In this document: in pieces, positions 1 to 7,726 of the stretch
How positions within the stretch are numbered: position 1 is the first letter of the stretch
Layout of the letters: every line of letters starts with the position of its first letter
NCBI GenBank assembly: GCA_964429795.1
Contig: CAYSCW010000003.1
Location: forward strand, 62,001-126,000
Source of the DNA: CAYSCW01 sp964429795
GTDB lineage: Bacteria; Acidobacteriota; Aminicenantia; Aminicenantales; Aminicenantaceae
Direction of reading: 5' to 3'
DNA: 64,000 nt
Notes under the pieces: generated by a model
Told to the model about the DNA's origin: nothing
What the model saw: only the letters and a program-made list of their open reading frames with translations
Databases searched by the model: none
Translations under genes and position numbers: made by a program

Positions 1-117
1 TATCTTTCAGATTAGCCCTTTCTGCTTCCACTCCCGGAATGACCACCTGAACGGGAATGACCACCGGAGTCTCCGCGTGAGCTGCTTGAGCTTCACAGTG
101 GTGTTAGCTGTTAACAC
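1..117. mobile_element. Probable end of an IS21-family insertion sequence
   Basis: The 12-mer ggaatgaccacc occurs twice, at 36-47 and 54-65; read on the minus strand these are GGTGGTCATTCC copies. Repeated TGGTCA-type motifs close to the tip are typical of IS21-family termini. The stretch ends near aaca at about 113-116, in keeping with the TGT...ACA tips of that family. Directly after it, an open frame begins abruptly without a start codon. No transposase is visible because the rest of the element would lie left of the window. This is inference from the repeats and position alone. Confidence 0.4.
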
Positions 118-303
118 CTGAAAAACCTCCCGAGAATTGTAGTTTTTGTACATGATATAGACCTGGCCCTTATTGAGGACAAGATTGGTCAGCTTTTCAC
201 GCGAGCTGAGACTCCATTGGCTGTCACGGAAACGGAGATGCTTTCATTTCTCCAAGATATCCAAGATATATTTGACAATAGAGGAGTAAAAACATTAGAA
301 TGA
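115..303 (+). pseudogene. C-terminal fragment of an unidentified gene, probably cut by the IS end
   Basis: The frame is open for 62 codons from the stop at 112-114 to TGA at 301-303 and reads like real protein (a VVFVHDIDLALIEDKIG stretch, then an LSFLQDIQDIFD helix-like end). It has no ATG or credible ribosome binding site at its beginning, and the beginning coincides with the presumed IS21-type terminus. I read it as the tail of a gene interrupted by insertion. I do not recognise the family. It ends 37 bases before the FBP aldolase/phosphatase gene. Confidence 0.4.
272..301 (+). promoter_or_regulatory. Candidate sigma-70 promoter for the FBP aldolase/phosphatase gene
   Basis: TTGACA (272-277) is followed after 18 bases by TAGAAT (296-301), one mismatch from TATAAT. 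It lies inside the tail of the upstream gene fragment and about 40 bases before the next start codon. Confidence 0.5.
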
Positions 304-340
304 CAGCTTCGAGAAAATCCAAAATTCCAGGGAGGTTATC

Positions 341-1441
341 ATGAAAATAACCCTTAGTGTCTTAAAAGCAGATATAGGCAGTATCGGAGGACACATCACT
401 CCAAGCCAAGCTCTTGTCAATGAAGTCAGAAATTTCGTCAAGGAAAACAGCAAAGATTTAATCATCGACTTCTACATCAGCTATACGGGTGATGATATTG
501 CCATTCTCTGCACACATGAAAGAGGTGTGTCAGATGGAAAAATCCACAAGTTAGCCTGGGATGCCTTCATAGCCGGAACAGCAGTTGCCAAAAAGCAGGG
601 ACTCTATGGTGCTGGTCAGGACTTGCTAAAGGATGCCTTCAGTGGAAACATCAAGGGAATGGGACCTGCCGTGGCAGAGATTGAATTTGAGGAAAGGCCG
701 GGTGAACCCTTCGTCTTTTTTGCCGCCGATAAAACCGATCCAGGAGCCTACAATCTTCCCTTTTATCTTGCATTTGTAGATCCTATGTATTGTGCCGGAC
801 TCATCTTGAGCCCAAAGATGAGCGATGGGTTCAAATTCACCATCATCGATGTGGGACACACGGAGAAAGATAGGGTCGTCGAACTCAATTCTCCTGAAGA
901 ACTGTACGACATCGCTGCTTTACTCCGAGACAATGAAAGATACGTCATCGAGAGCATCCACAGCCGGAACACAGGCAACCAGTCTGCGGCTGTTTCCACC
1001 ACACGTTTGCACAATATTGCCGGAAAATACACAGGAAAGGATGATCCCGTAGCTTTAGTGCGTGTTCAGGGTGAATTTCCCGCCACAGGTGAAGTGCTTT
1101 CTCCGTTTCAAATCGGCCATTTTGTGGCAGGCTTCATGAGAGGAAGTCATAATGGACCTTTGATGCCCTGCAAATTAAACACGACCATCTCTTTCTTCGA
1201 TGGCCCGCCGGTTGTTACCGGAGCTGCCTTCTGTGTAAAGGAGGGAAAGCTCACCGAGCCTGCTGACGTCTTCGATCATCCCTTTTGGGATTATGTGAGG
1301 GGAAAGGTATCGGAAAAAGCCACCGCCATCAGGCGACAGGGATTTTCTGGAGCCGCTATGCTTCCCTTCAGTGAATTGGAATACGGAGGAATTGTAGAGA
1401 AACTGGAGAAGCTCGACAAAAAATTCAAGCTTAGAGATTGA
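341..1441 (+). CDS. Bifunctional fructose-1,6-bisphosphate aldolase/phosphatase (FBPA/P)
   Basis: This one-protein gluconeogenic enzyme condenses DHAP and glyceraldehyde-3-phosphate to FBP and dephosphorylates it to fructose-6-phosphate. At 366 residues it has the usual family length. Family residues seen by eye are D11 and H18 in KADIGSIGGH, D51-D52 in YTGDD, ADKTDPGAYNLP at 129-140, and Y230-TG-K233-DD, where the Lys forms the Schiff base in characterised archaeal enzymes. AGGGAGG lies 7-12 bases before the ATG. The type is found in archaea and deep-branching or anaerobic bacteria. A PPi-type phosphofructokinase and an FbaB-like aldolase lie 19-21 kb away, so both directions of this part of glycolysis are encoded in this window. 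Confidence 0.93.
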   Translation: MKITLSVLKADIGSIGGHITPSQALVNEVRNFVKENSKDLIIDFYISYTGDDIAILCTHERGVSDGKIHKLAWDAFIAGTAVAKKQGLYGAGQDLLKDAFSGNIKGMGPAVAEIEFEERPGEPFVFFAADKTDPGAYNLPFYLAFVDPMYCAGLILSPKMSDGFKFTIIDVGHTEKDRVVELNSPEELYDIAALLRDNERYVIESIHSRNTGNQSAAVSTTRLHNIAGKYTGKDDPVALVRVQGEFPATGEVLSPFQIGHFVAGFMRGSHNGPLMPCKLNTTISFFDGPPVVTGAAFCVKEGKLTEPADVFDHPFWDYVRGKVSEKATAIRRQGFSGAAMLPFSELEYGGIVEKLEKLDKKFKLRD

Positions 1442-1454
1442 TAAAAGTGGGGCG

Positions 1455-1530
1455 TTCCCCTCGGGATACCCCTTCTCATCAGGTTTATTATTCCATCGAG
1501 AAGGAAAAGAGCGCCTTTGGGGTATATCCT
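1455..1530. repeat. Dispersed hairpin (REP-like) element, family 1, copy 1
   Basis: The arms GGGATACCCC (1463-1472) and GGGGTATATCC (1519-1529) form an imperfect inverted repeat around a TTCTCATCAGG core. The same arrangement with a related core occurs at 2329-2401 and, best preserved, at 60083-60165. The element fills the gap between the FBPA/P and Nudix genes and may also act as a transcript-end hairpin. Confidence 0.5.
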
Positions 1531-1541
1531 CAGGAAAAAAG

Positions 1542-1979
1542 ATGAAAAAATACAGAAACCCTGTTCCCACAGTCGATATCATCATCGAAATGAAAAGAGA
1601 GGATGGAAGAGAGGGAATCATTTTGATCAAAAGGAAAAATCCTCCCTCCGGTTGGGCACTTCCCGGTGGGTTTGTCGACTATGGAGAATCCTTGGAGCAT
1701 GCAGCGGTCCGGGAAGCCAGAGAAGAGACCTCTCTGGATGTCCAGCTCATCCGACAGTTCCACACCTATTCTGATCCGGATCGAGACCCACGCCAGCATA
1801 CCATTTCAACAGTCTATATCGCCAATGCCTCCGGAAATCCCAGAGCCAAGGATGACGCACAAGAAATAAGAGTGCTCACTGAAGAAGAAATAGATTTCCC
1901 TCTGGCTTTTGACCATGAACAAATCTTAAATGACTATTTTGCCTACAAAAGAAAAAAACAAGACACAATACTTAATTAA
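1542..1979 (+). CDS. Nudix hydrolase, ADP-ribose pyrophosphatase-like
   Basis: A 145-residue protein with a Nudix box GFVDYGESLEHAAVREAREE, which binds Mg and hydrolyses nucleoside diphosphates linked to another moiety. It departs from the consensus only at the final Gly (EETSLDV instead of EExG). The later FHTYSDPDRDPRQH segment resembles the region after the box in ADP-ribose pyrophosphatases of archaea and thermophiles, so ADP-ribose or a related compound is the best guess. AGGAAAA precedes the ATG. The gene lies between FBPA/P and the ferritin-like gene on the same strand. Family certain, substrate inferred. Confidence 0.85.
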   Translation: MKKYRNPVPTVDIIIEMKREDGREGIILIKRKNPPSGWALPGGFVDYGESLEHAAVREAREETSLDVQLIRQFHTYSDPDRDPRQHTISTVYIANASGNPRAKDDAQEIRVLTEEEIDFPLAFDHEQILNDYFAYKRKKQDTILN

Positions 1980-2010
1980 AAAAAATAATCCCATGAAAAG
2001 GAGGAAAAAA

Positions 2011-2313
2011 ATGGGTGGAGGACCTTATCACGAACCTTACGATAAGCTTTCCAAGAAAACCATCGAATTAGCCCGGGCCTTTAACTCACTCATAGAAGAG
2101 CTGGAGGCCATTAACTGGTACCAGCAACGGGTGGATGCCACCGAAAACGAGGAGTTGAAAGAAATACTGGCTCATAACCGTGATGAAGAAAAAGAACATG
2201 CATCCATGATTCTGGAATGGATAAGACGAAACGATGAGCCTTTCGCTGAAGAATTGAAGACCTATCTCTTCCGAGAAGGAAAGATCACAGAAATCGAAGA
2301 AAAAGAAAAATAA
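2011..2313 (+). CDS. Encapsulated-ferritin-like protein (EncFtn family)
   Basis: The start at 2011 is chosen because AAGGAGG sits 7 bases before it; an open frame upstream is not needed. The 100-residue product has the EncFtn pattern: EELEAINWYQQR at 29-40 (E30, W36) and HNRDEEKEHA at 55-64 (E60, H63), matching the iron-site Glu/Glu/His and nearby Trp of Rhodospirillum EncFtn with a shift of two. In that family, dimers of two-helix subunits build a ferroxidase centre that works inside an encapsulin shell. Here the C-terminus stops shortly after the YLFREG segment and has no LGIGSL-like shell-targeting tail, and no encapsulin gene is nearby. Function in iron oxidation is inferred. Confidence 0.85.
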   Translation: MGGGPYHEPYDKLSKKTIELARAFNSLIEELEAINWYQQRVDATENEELKEILAHNRDEEKEHASMILEWIRRNDEPFAEELKTYLFREGKITEIEEKEK

Positions 2314-2328
2314 GAAAACAGAGAAGAC

Positions 2329-2401
2329 TTCTCCCCAGGGGATACCCTTTCTTATCAGGGTTGCTGTTTCAAGCAAAAAGAAAGAGTGTCCCCGGGGAGA
2401 A
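2329..2401. repeat. Dispersed hairpin (REP-like) element, family 1, copy 2
   Basis: The left arm TTCTCCCCAGGGGATAC (2329-2345) pairs imperfectly with the right arm GTGTCCCCGGGGAGAA (2386-2401). The inner part CCTTTCTTATCAGGGTT resembles copy 1 (TTCTCATCAGGTT) and copy 3 (TCCTTTCTGATTCTAGTT). It lies directly after the EncFtn gene. Confidence 0.55.
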
Positions 2402-2417
2402 CAACCCCAAAAAAACT

Positions 2418-2607
2418 ATGGAGAAGAAAAAAGATAAGCGAGATTTCCAACTAAAAGAAGTCTGTAAAGTCTGGGGACCGGCAGAGGCCGAAGTGATTAA
2501 AAGTTTTCTCAAAAGCCATGGCATTCCCTGTATTTTCAGAGGACAGGTAGTCCAATCCGTTCATCCTTTTTCTGCCGACGGCCTTGGAGAGATAAAAATT
2601 CTTGTGC
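2418..2607 (+). CDS. DUF2007-like putative signal-transducing protein, truncated by assembly gap
   Basis: The frame from ATG 2418 encodes at least 63 residues before the run of N. The segment KVWGPAEAEVIKSFLKSHGI followed by PCIFRGQ and GEIKILV is the usual pattern of the small DUF2007 family (start of a ferredoxin-like fold, about 70-100 residues). The first 9 residues are Lys-rich. The last visible codons before the gap reach the typical final beta strand, so most of the domain is present. The sequence after the gap cannot be placed in frame because the gap length is arbitrary. An alternative upstream start at 2361 would run through the repeat element and is less likely. Confidence 0.6.
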
Positions 2608-2707
2608 NNNNNNNNNNNNNNNNNNNNNNNNNNNNNNNNNNNNNNNNNNNNNNNNNNNNNNNNNNNNNNNNNNNNNNNNNNNNNNNNNNNNNNNNNNNNN
2701 NNNNNNN
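2608..2707. other. Assembly gap of exactly 100 N
   Basis: One hundred consecutive N mark a scaffold join of unknown true length. It interrupts the end of the DUF2007-like gene and may hide further sequence in front of the dcw promoter. Confidence 0.99.
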
Positions 2708-2769
2708 TCAACATATAGAAAAGTAAAGAAAACAAAAAAAATAAATGATGTTTTTTTTATATTTTTCTC

Positions 2770-2798
2770 TTGACATTACATCATATTACCCATATATT
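2770..2798 (+). promoter_or_regulatory. Strong sigma-70 type promoter of the dcw cluster
   Basis: TTGACA at 2770-2775 and TATATT at 2793-2798 are separated by exactly 17 bases. Transcription would begin near 2805, giving a leader of only about 23 bases before mraZ. This is the only near-consensus promoter I noticed in front of the 15-kb cluster. Confidence 0.75.
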
Positions 2799-2808
2799 TT
2801 AGAAAAAA

Positions 2809-2833
2809 TGGGACGAAATGGGATAAAATGGGA
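2809..2833 (+). promoter_or_regulatory. MraZ operator: three TGGGA boxes with 10-bp period
   Basis: TGGGA occurs at 2809-2813, 2819-2823 and 2829-2833 with 5-base spacers (cgaaa, taaaa). MraZ of E. coli binds TGGG repeats spaced the same way at its own promoter. Here the array starts just after the predicted transcription start and the third box overlaps the mraZ start codon (ATGGGA), so bound MraZ would block transcription early. The middle box may double as the ribosome binding site. Confidence 0.8.
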
Positions 2834-3295
2834 AACTCTCTTATAGGAAGTTACACAGCTAAGTTCGATCGGAGCGGGCGAATCAAGATTCCAGAAAAAT
2901 TTCGCACCGCCATCGAGGAGGAGTACGGTAAAGACCTGTTCATCACCTCCTTGACAGATGAGGCTGTTCAGATCTACCCCCTCTCGGAATGGCTTAAACT
3001 GACCGACATCACCACCGAAGGAGCCACTCATCTCAAACCCACGGTGAGAAAATTCATGCTCCGCGTTAACAGAAAAGGGATAAAATACCAAATCGATGCC
3101 AAAGGCCGTGTGCTCATCAGCCAATCCATAAGAGAAAAGGCAAATCTGGAAGAAGAAGTGGAAGTCATCGGCCTTTCCAACCATCTAGAAATCTGGAACA
3201 AGAATGCGCTCGATGAAACACTCGATCAGGCACCTCTGACCAGCGAAGATTTTGAAAGTATTGCCGGACTTTTGCCCAAAGAAGAGAAAAAATGA
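2828..3295 (+). CDS. mraZ: Transcriptional regulator MraZ
   Basis: A 155-residue protein at the head of the dcw cluster, slightly longer than the usual 140-152. It shows the two AbrB-like beta-barrel halves of the family: KFDRSGRIKIPEKFR near residues 13-27 and the second copy QIDAKGRVLISQSIRE in the middle of the protein. MraZ binds DNA as a ring of subunits and represses the dcw promoter through TGGG direct repeats, three of which lie right at this start codon. The stop codon overlaps the next gene as ATGA (3292-3295), so mraZ and rsmH are translationally coupled. The start is fixed by the box array and the absence of upstream alternatives. Confidence 0.93.
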   Translation: MGNSLIGSYTAKFDRSGRIKIPEKFRTAIEEEYGKDLFITSLTDEAVQIYPLSEWLKLTDITTEGATHLKPTVRKFMLRVNRKGIKYQIDAKGRVLISQSIREKANLEEEVEVIGLSNHLEIWNKNALDETLDQAPLTSEDFESIAGLLPKEEKK

Positions 3296-4188
3296 ACAGC
3301 AACCACCACATCCCTGTCCTTCTGGAAGAGGTCATGGACTATCTGAATATCCAAAGAGAGGGCATCTACGTGGATTGCACTATTGGCCTGGGAGGCCACG
3401 CTTTACAAATCCTCAAAAGAAACCCGCAAGCAACTCTTATCGGTTTTGATATCGACGAGCTATCTCTTCTTAAGTGCAAGCAGACCCTCGAACCATACGC
3501 AGAGAGGGTTACTCTCTATCATTCGGACTTCCGTTATCTCCCTGATCTTAAAATCGAGTTCTCTGAAATCAGTGGTGTTCTTTTTGATCTTGGCCTCTCC
3601 TCCTTCCAGCTTGATTCTCCAGAAAGAGGATTCAGCTTCAATCAGGAAGGTCCCCTTGATATGAGAATGGACCAGCGCAATAAAATGACCGCTTCTAAGA
3701 TCATCAACAAGTATTCCGAATCCAAACTGGCTCAACTGTTCAAAAAATACGGAGAATTCAGACAGGCAAACAGACTAGCCAGGACAATCATCAGCAGAAG
3801 AAAAGTGCACAAAATTGAAACCACTACTCAACTGCGCCGGATCATCGAGGAAATCACTCGATGGAGACCACAAAAAGGAAAAATCCATCCCGCCGCTAAA
3901 GTCTTCCAGGCCCTGCGTATCGAAGTCAACCAGGAGCTCACAGATCTCTCCCCATTCATCGAGAAAACAATTTACCTCCTTCCCAAGGGCGCTCGGATAG
4001 CTGCCATCTCCTTCCATTCTTTGGAAGACAGAGTCATCAAACACACCTTTGCCAAGCTGGCCCGCCCAAAAGGGACGCATCCCTGTCTAAAAATATTGAC
4101 AAAAAAACCCGTAATCCCTTCCAGAGAAGAGGTCTTTTCGAATTCCAGAGCAAGGTCGGCCAAACTGCGGGCAGCGGAGAAAATATGA
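3292..4188 (+). CDS. rsmH: 16S rRNA (cytosine-1402-N4)-methyltransferase RsmH
   Basis: A 298-residue SAM-dependent enzyme that methylates N4 of C1402 in the decoding centre of 16S rRNA. Seen: NHHIPVLLEEVMDYL at the N-terminus, the SAM loop YVDCTIGLGGHA near 25-36, VLFDLGLSSFQLDSPERGFS near 95-115 and the terminal SFHSLEDRVIK region. Length is normal (about 300-310). It overlaps mraZ by 4 bases, and its TGA is followed directly by the ATG of the ftsL-like gene, so the three are read as one unit. Confidence 0.95.
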   Translation: MNSNHHIPVLLEEVMDYLNIQREGIYVDCTIGLGGHALQILKRNPQATLIGFDIDELSLLKCKQTLEPYAERVTLYHSDFRYLPDLKIEFSEISGVLFDLGLSSFQLDSPERGFSFNQEGPLDMRMDQRNKMTASKIINKYSESKLAQLFKKYGEFRQANRLARTIISRRKVHKIETTTQLRRIIEEITRWRPQKGKIHPAAKVFQALRIEVNQELTDLSPFIEKTIYLLPKGARIAAISFHSLEDRVIKHTFAKLARPKGTHPCLKILTKKPVIPSREEVFSNSRARSAKLRAAEKI

Positions 4189-4482
4189 ATGGTCAGAAAA
4201 AAAATCAGTAAAAAAGAGGTTTTGGTCGGAGTCGCGTGGACCATGATCGTCATCCTCATCTTGACTTTTTATATATGGAATCAAATCGAATCCATACGAT
4301 TGGGCTATGCCATAGGTGATCTGGAAATGAAACTCCAGAACCTCGAAAAAGAGGTGGAGAAATTTGAAACAATAAAATCAGCTCTGCTTTCTCTGGATAA
4401 TGTGGAATATACCGCCAAAGAAAAATTAAAGCTTCAAAAACCAAAGAAAGAACAGATAGTCTATGATAACTTCAGTCCTTAA
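4189..4482 (+). CDS. ftsL: FtsL-like septum formation initiator protein
   Basis: A 97-residue bitopic membrane protein: basic N-terminus (MVRKKISKKE), one membrane span at about 13-31, then a coiled coil with EMKLQNLEKEVEKFE-type heptads. Size, topology and position between rsmH and ftsI are those of FtsL, which together with FtsB and FtsQ activates septal wall synthesis. Sequence conservation in the family is very low, so the name rests on architecture and location. The ATG immediately follows the rsmH stop codon. Confidence 0.75.
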   Translation: MVRKKISKKEVLVGVAWTMIVILILTFYIWNQIESIRLGYAIGDLEMKLQNLEKEVEKFETIKSALLSLDNVEYTAKEKLKLQKPKKEQIVYDNFSP

Positions 4483-4499
4483 GCTCGAATAACGAACAT

Positions 4500-6251
4500 A
4501 TGAGTCAGTTCAATCAGAGAAGAGTAAGAAAAAGAACTATTATCATCGTCTCTTTCTCTTTGCTCTGGCTCCTGGGTATCGTTCTCCGTCTCATCCAGCT
4601 TCAGGTCATCGACCATGCCAGGCTGAGAGAAAACGTTATCGATCAGAATCAATATATCAGTACTATCTCTCCCAAAAGAGGAACCATTTATGACCGCAAG
4701 GGGACCATCCTGGCTCGAAGCATCCCCAGCTATTCTATCTATTATTCTCCTTTAAAAGACGAGACGCAGGAGGCCCAATTCCAAAAAATCAATAGGCTAA
4801 GAAGACTGTTAGGTCTCTCCAGTGATCACTTAAAAGAAATAAAAGCAAGGATCCGAAAAGATGTTCCTTTTATCTGGATAAAAAGAAAGATCGATCCTGA
4901 ATTAACCCAGAAAGTCAAGGATCTCCGATTGACAGGAATAAGCTTCATCGAGGAAAACAGTCGATTCTACCCTAATGGAAAGGGGGCATCCTTCATCCTG
5001 GGTAGAGTCGACATCGATGGCACTGGACAAAGCGGCGTCGAGCTTGCCTACAATACCAAACTGGCCGGAGAGAACGGCAGGCGTCTTATTCTCCGCGACG
5101 CCAAACAGAGAGAATACCATTTTGAGACTCAAAAAGAACCCAAGCCGGGAACCGATTTGATCCTGACTATTGATGAAACCATGCAGTACATCGCAGAGAA
5201 AGAATTGGAGCAGACTGTCTTGGAGAAGAAGGCAAAATGGGGGACGGTGATTATCTGCCAGCCTTCGACTGGGGAGATCTTAGCCATGGCCAGCTCGCCC
5301 TCCTATGATTTGAACAGCTTACCCCATAATCCTCTACTTCTGGACAGGAATCCGGCCATCCATAACATCTTCGATCCTGGCTCGACCTTCAAAATCGTCA
5401 CCTTTGCGGCAGCCATAGAATCTCAATCCATAGACTTTAACGAAGAATTCGATTGCAGCCTGGGCTTTATTCCTGTTGCCGGAAAAAAATTCATGGATCA
5501 CAAAAAATTCGGAGTGCTCTCTTTTCCGGAAGTTATTATTCATTCCTCAAACGTAGGAACGATTCAGGTAGGACAACGTCTGGGCCGCAAAAATCTTTAC
5601 CAGACCATAAAAGATTTTGGTTTCGGAGAGAAAACAGGAGTCGACCTTCCCGTTGAAGAAAGAGGAATCTTCAACTCTGCTGGCTCCTGGTCCCGACTCT
5701 CTCTGGCTTCCCTTTCCATCGGCTATGAAATTTCGGTGACAGCCATTCAGATGCTACAAGCCATAAACACAATCGCCAACGGAGGAGTTGTCACCGCTCC
5801 CAGAATAGTCAAAAAAATCTTAGACCCCTCATCAGGAGAAGAAACAAATTTTCGCCGTTTCAAAAGAGTCATCTCTGAGGAAACGGCCCATAACTTGAGG
5901 GTTTTGTTGGAGAAAGTTGTCCAAGAAGGAACCGGACAGGCCGCCCAAGTCAAGGGATACCGAATCATAGGGAAAACGGGAACGGCTCAAAAATTCGATC
6001 CCTCCATCAAAGCCTATACATCTTCCGCTCATGTCGCCTCATTCGTTGGCTTCGTGCTTGTCGAAAAGCCTCTCTTCTCCATAGCTGTGGTTATCGACGA
6101 TCCTCAAGGCCTGTACTACGGAGGCCAAGTGGCAGCTCCTCTGTTTCAGAAAATCGCCTCTCGCCTGTTTCAGTACCTTCGCATTCCACCTAAGGACATC
6201 CCACAAGAAACCATCATCGCCTCAAAAGCATGGAGTCCCGACCAAAGATGA
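4500..6251 (+). CDS. ftsI: Septal peptidoglycan transpeptidase FtsI (class B PBP)
   Basis: A 583-residue penicillin-binding protein with one membrane span near 13-34 and a periplasmic dimerisation domain starting with SPKRGTIYDRKGTILA. The transpeptidase domain carries all three active-site motifs: S295-TFK, S349-S-N351 and K492-TG. It cross-links peptidoglycan at the division septum as partner of FtsW. There is no obvious C-terminal PASTA domain, unlike Spo-type class B enzymes of Firmicutes. Its stop overlaps the preferred murE start as ATGA. Confidence 0.93.
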   Translation: MSQFNQRRVRKRTIIIVSFSLLWLLGIVLRLIQLQVIDHARLRENVIDQNQYISTISPKRGTIYDRKGTILARSIPSYSIYYSPLKDETQEAQFQKINRLRRLLGLSSDHLKEIKARIRKDVPFIWIKRKIDPELTQKVKDLRLTGISFIEENSRFYPNGKGASFILGRVDIDGTGQSGVELAYNTKLAGENGRRLILRDAKQREYHFETQKEPKPGTDLILTIDETMQYIAEKELEQTVLEKKAKWGTVIICQPSTGEILAMASSPSYDLNSLPHNPLLLDRNPAIHNIFDPGSTFKIVTFAAAIESQSIDFNEEFDCSLGFIPVAGKKFMDHKKFGVLSFPEVIIHSSNVGTIQVGQRLGRKNLYQTIKDFGFGEKTGVDLPVEERGIFNSAGSWSRLSLASLSIGYEISVTAIQMLQAINTIANGGVVTAPRIVKKILDPSSGEETNFRRFKRVISEETAHNLRVLLEKVVQEGTGQAAQVKGYRIIGKTGTAQKFDPSIKAYTSSAHVASFVGFVLVEKPLFSIAVVIDDPQGLYYGGQVAAPLFQKIASRLFQYLRIPPKDIPQETIIASKAWSPDQR

Positions 6252-7726
6252 AACTCAAAGACGTTTTGGCCGGTGTCCCTGTTTGCGAAATCAGCGGAGA
6301 TGAAAAAATAGAGATCAAAGGAATCTCGTACACCTCTAAGAAGATCCAAAATGGATTCTTGTTTGTAGCACTTAGGGGGGAAAGAACACACGGCATCCGA
6401 CACATCCAAGAAGCTCTCCTCAAAGGGGCTAAAGCTTTTCTCTCTGAAGAACCCGTCCCCCGAAATTTCCCCGAGACGTGGGTAGAGGCTCCTGATGCCC
6501 GGGGAGCCCTGGCTTTATGCTCGGCCAACTTCTACTCTCATCCCTCAAAAAGGATGAAGATCGTGGGCATCACTGGCACAAAGGGAAAGACAACGTTGAC
6601 CTATCTCTTGGAAGCCATACTCAAAACATCTCGTTGTCTTCCCGGAGTGATCGGCACTGTTTCCTATCGACTTCTGGATAAAGAAATATCTTCCGAGAGA
6701 ACGACCCCGGAAGCGCCGGACTTACAGAGAATGCTCGCTGAAATGGCGGAGAATGGTGCCACTCATTGTCTTATTGAAGTCTCCTCCCATGCCTTGGAAT
6801 TGAAAAGAGTGGCGGGCATTGAGTTTGATGTGGTGGTCTTTACCAATCTCAGTGGCGAACATCTCGATTATCACCAATCCATGGAGAACTATTTCCAAGC
6901 CAAAAAAAAGCTTTTCCTCTTCAATCAGAACAAGAAGAGGATGGCAGTCATAAATACCGATGATCCCTGGGGAAAGAAGCTCGTATCCGAAGTTCCCCTG
7001 GGTGTCATCACCTATGGTCTTGAATACTCCGCAATCATCCGAGGCGAAAAAATTAAGCTAAGCGAAGAGGGAGTCAGACTCTCTATCAAGTTCCCTGGAG
7101 GAACACTCCCTCTCCGTTCTCCCCTCCTCGGGAAACCCAATCTGTATAACATCCTGGCTGCAGTTGCTGTAGCGTTGACTCTGAATATTCCCCACCCTGC
7201 CATTAAAGAAGGCATCGCGTCCCTAAAAGGAGTTCCAGGACGTTTCGAAAAAATAAAGAATTCACTGGGGCTGCATATCTTCGTCGATTACGCGCACACG
7301 GACGACGCTTTAAGAAACCTCCTGGAGACCATCCGAGATCAAAGCGCCAACCGAATCATCCTGGTTTTCGGAGCAGGCGGGGATCGGGATAAAGCCAAAA
7401 GAGAGAGAATGGGCCGAGTGGCTGGGGATCTGGCTGACTGGACCATTCTCACCTCAGATAATTCTCGATCGGAAGACCCACAGGCTATTATCTTCGACAT
7501 CGAAAAAGGGATAAAAAAGACTGGTGAAAACAAGTACGAAATCCAATCTGACCGTAGAAAGGCCATAAATAAAGCACTGGATTTGGGGAAAAAGGGCGAC
7601 TACATCCTGGTGGCCGGAAAAGGGCATGAAGATTACCAGATTATCGGCGATAAGGTCCTCCCTTTCAAAGACGCTGAGGTGATAAGAGAAAGTCTCCAAA
7701 AAATGGAGGAGCAGGACATTGGTTGA
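6248..7726 (+). CDS. murE: UDP-MurNAc-tripeptide synthetase MurE
   Basis: The ligase adds the third stem-peptide residue to UDP-MurNAc-L-Ala-D-Glu. The ATG at 6248 is preferred because it forms an ATGA overlap with ftsI and gives MKLKDVLAG; an ATG at 6230 would add six residues without a better ribosome site. The 492-residue product shows the P-loop GITGTKGKTT at 107-116 and SSHALELKRV in the central domain. The substrate motif reads DNSRSEDP, close to the DNPR signature of meso-diaminopimelate enzymes with Pro replaced by Ser, so DAP is the likely third residue. It overlaps murF by 8 bases. Confidence 0.94.
   Translation: MKLKDVLAGVPVCEISGDEKIEIKGISYTSKKIQNGFLFVALRGERTHGIRHIQEALLKGAKAFLSEEPVPRNFPETWVEAPDARGALALCSANFYSHPSKRMKIVGITGTKGKTTLTYLLEAILKTSRCLPGVIGTVSYRLLDKEISSERTTPEAPDLQRMLAEMAENGATHCLIEVSSHALELKRVAGIEFDVVVFTNLSGEHLDYHQSMENYFQAKKKLFLFNQNKKRMAVINTDDPWGKKLVSEVPLGVITYGLEYSAIIRGEKIKLSEEGVRLSIKFPGGTLPLRSPLLGKPNLYNILAAVAVALTLNIPHPAIKEGIASLKGVPGRFEKIKNSLGLHIFVDYAHTDDALRNLLETIRDQSANRIILVFGAGGDRDKAKRERMGRVAGDLADWTILTSDNSRSEDPQAIIFDIEKGIKKTGENKYEIQSDRRKAINKALDLGKKGDYILVAGKGHEDYQIIGDKVLPFKDAEVIRESLQKMEEQDIG

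Noticed and set aside
1175..1630. A 151-residue minus-strand protein across the FBPA/P and Nudix genes
   Set aside because: It lies antisense to two clear genes and a repeat, and its composition follows from them.
2361..2417. Earlier start of the DUF2007-like gene
   Set aside because: These codons lie in the repeat element and the family similarity begins only after ATG 2418.
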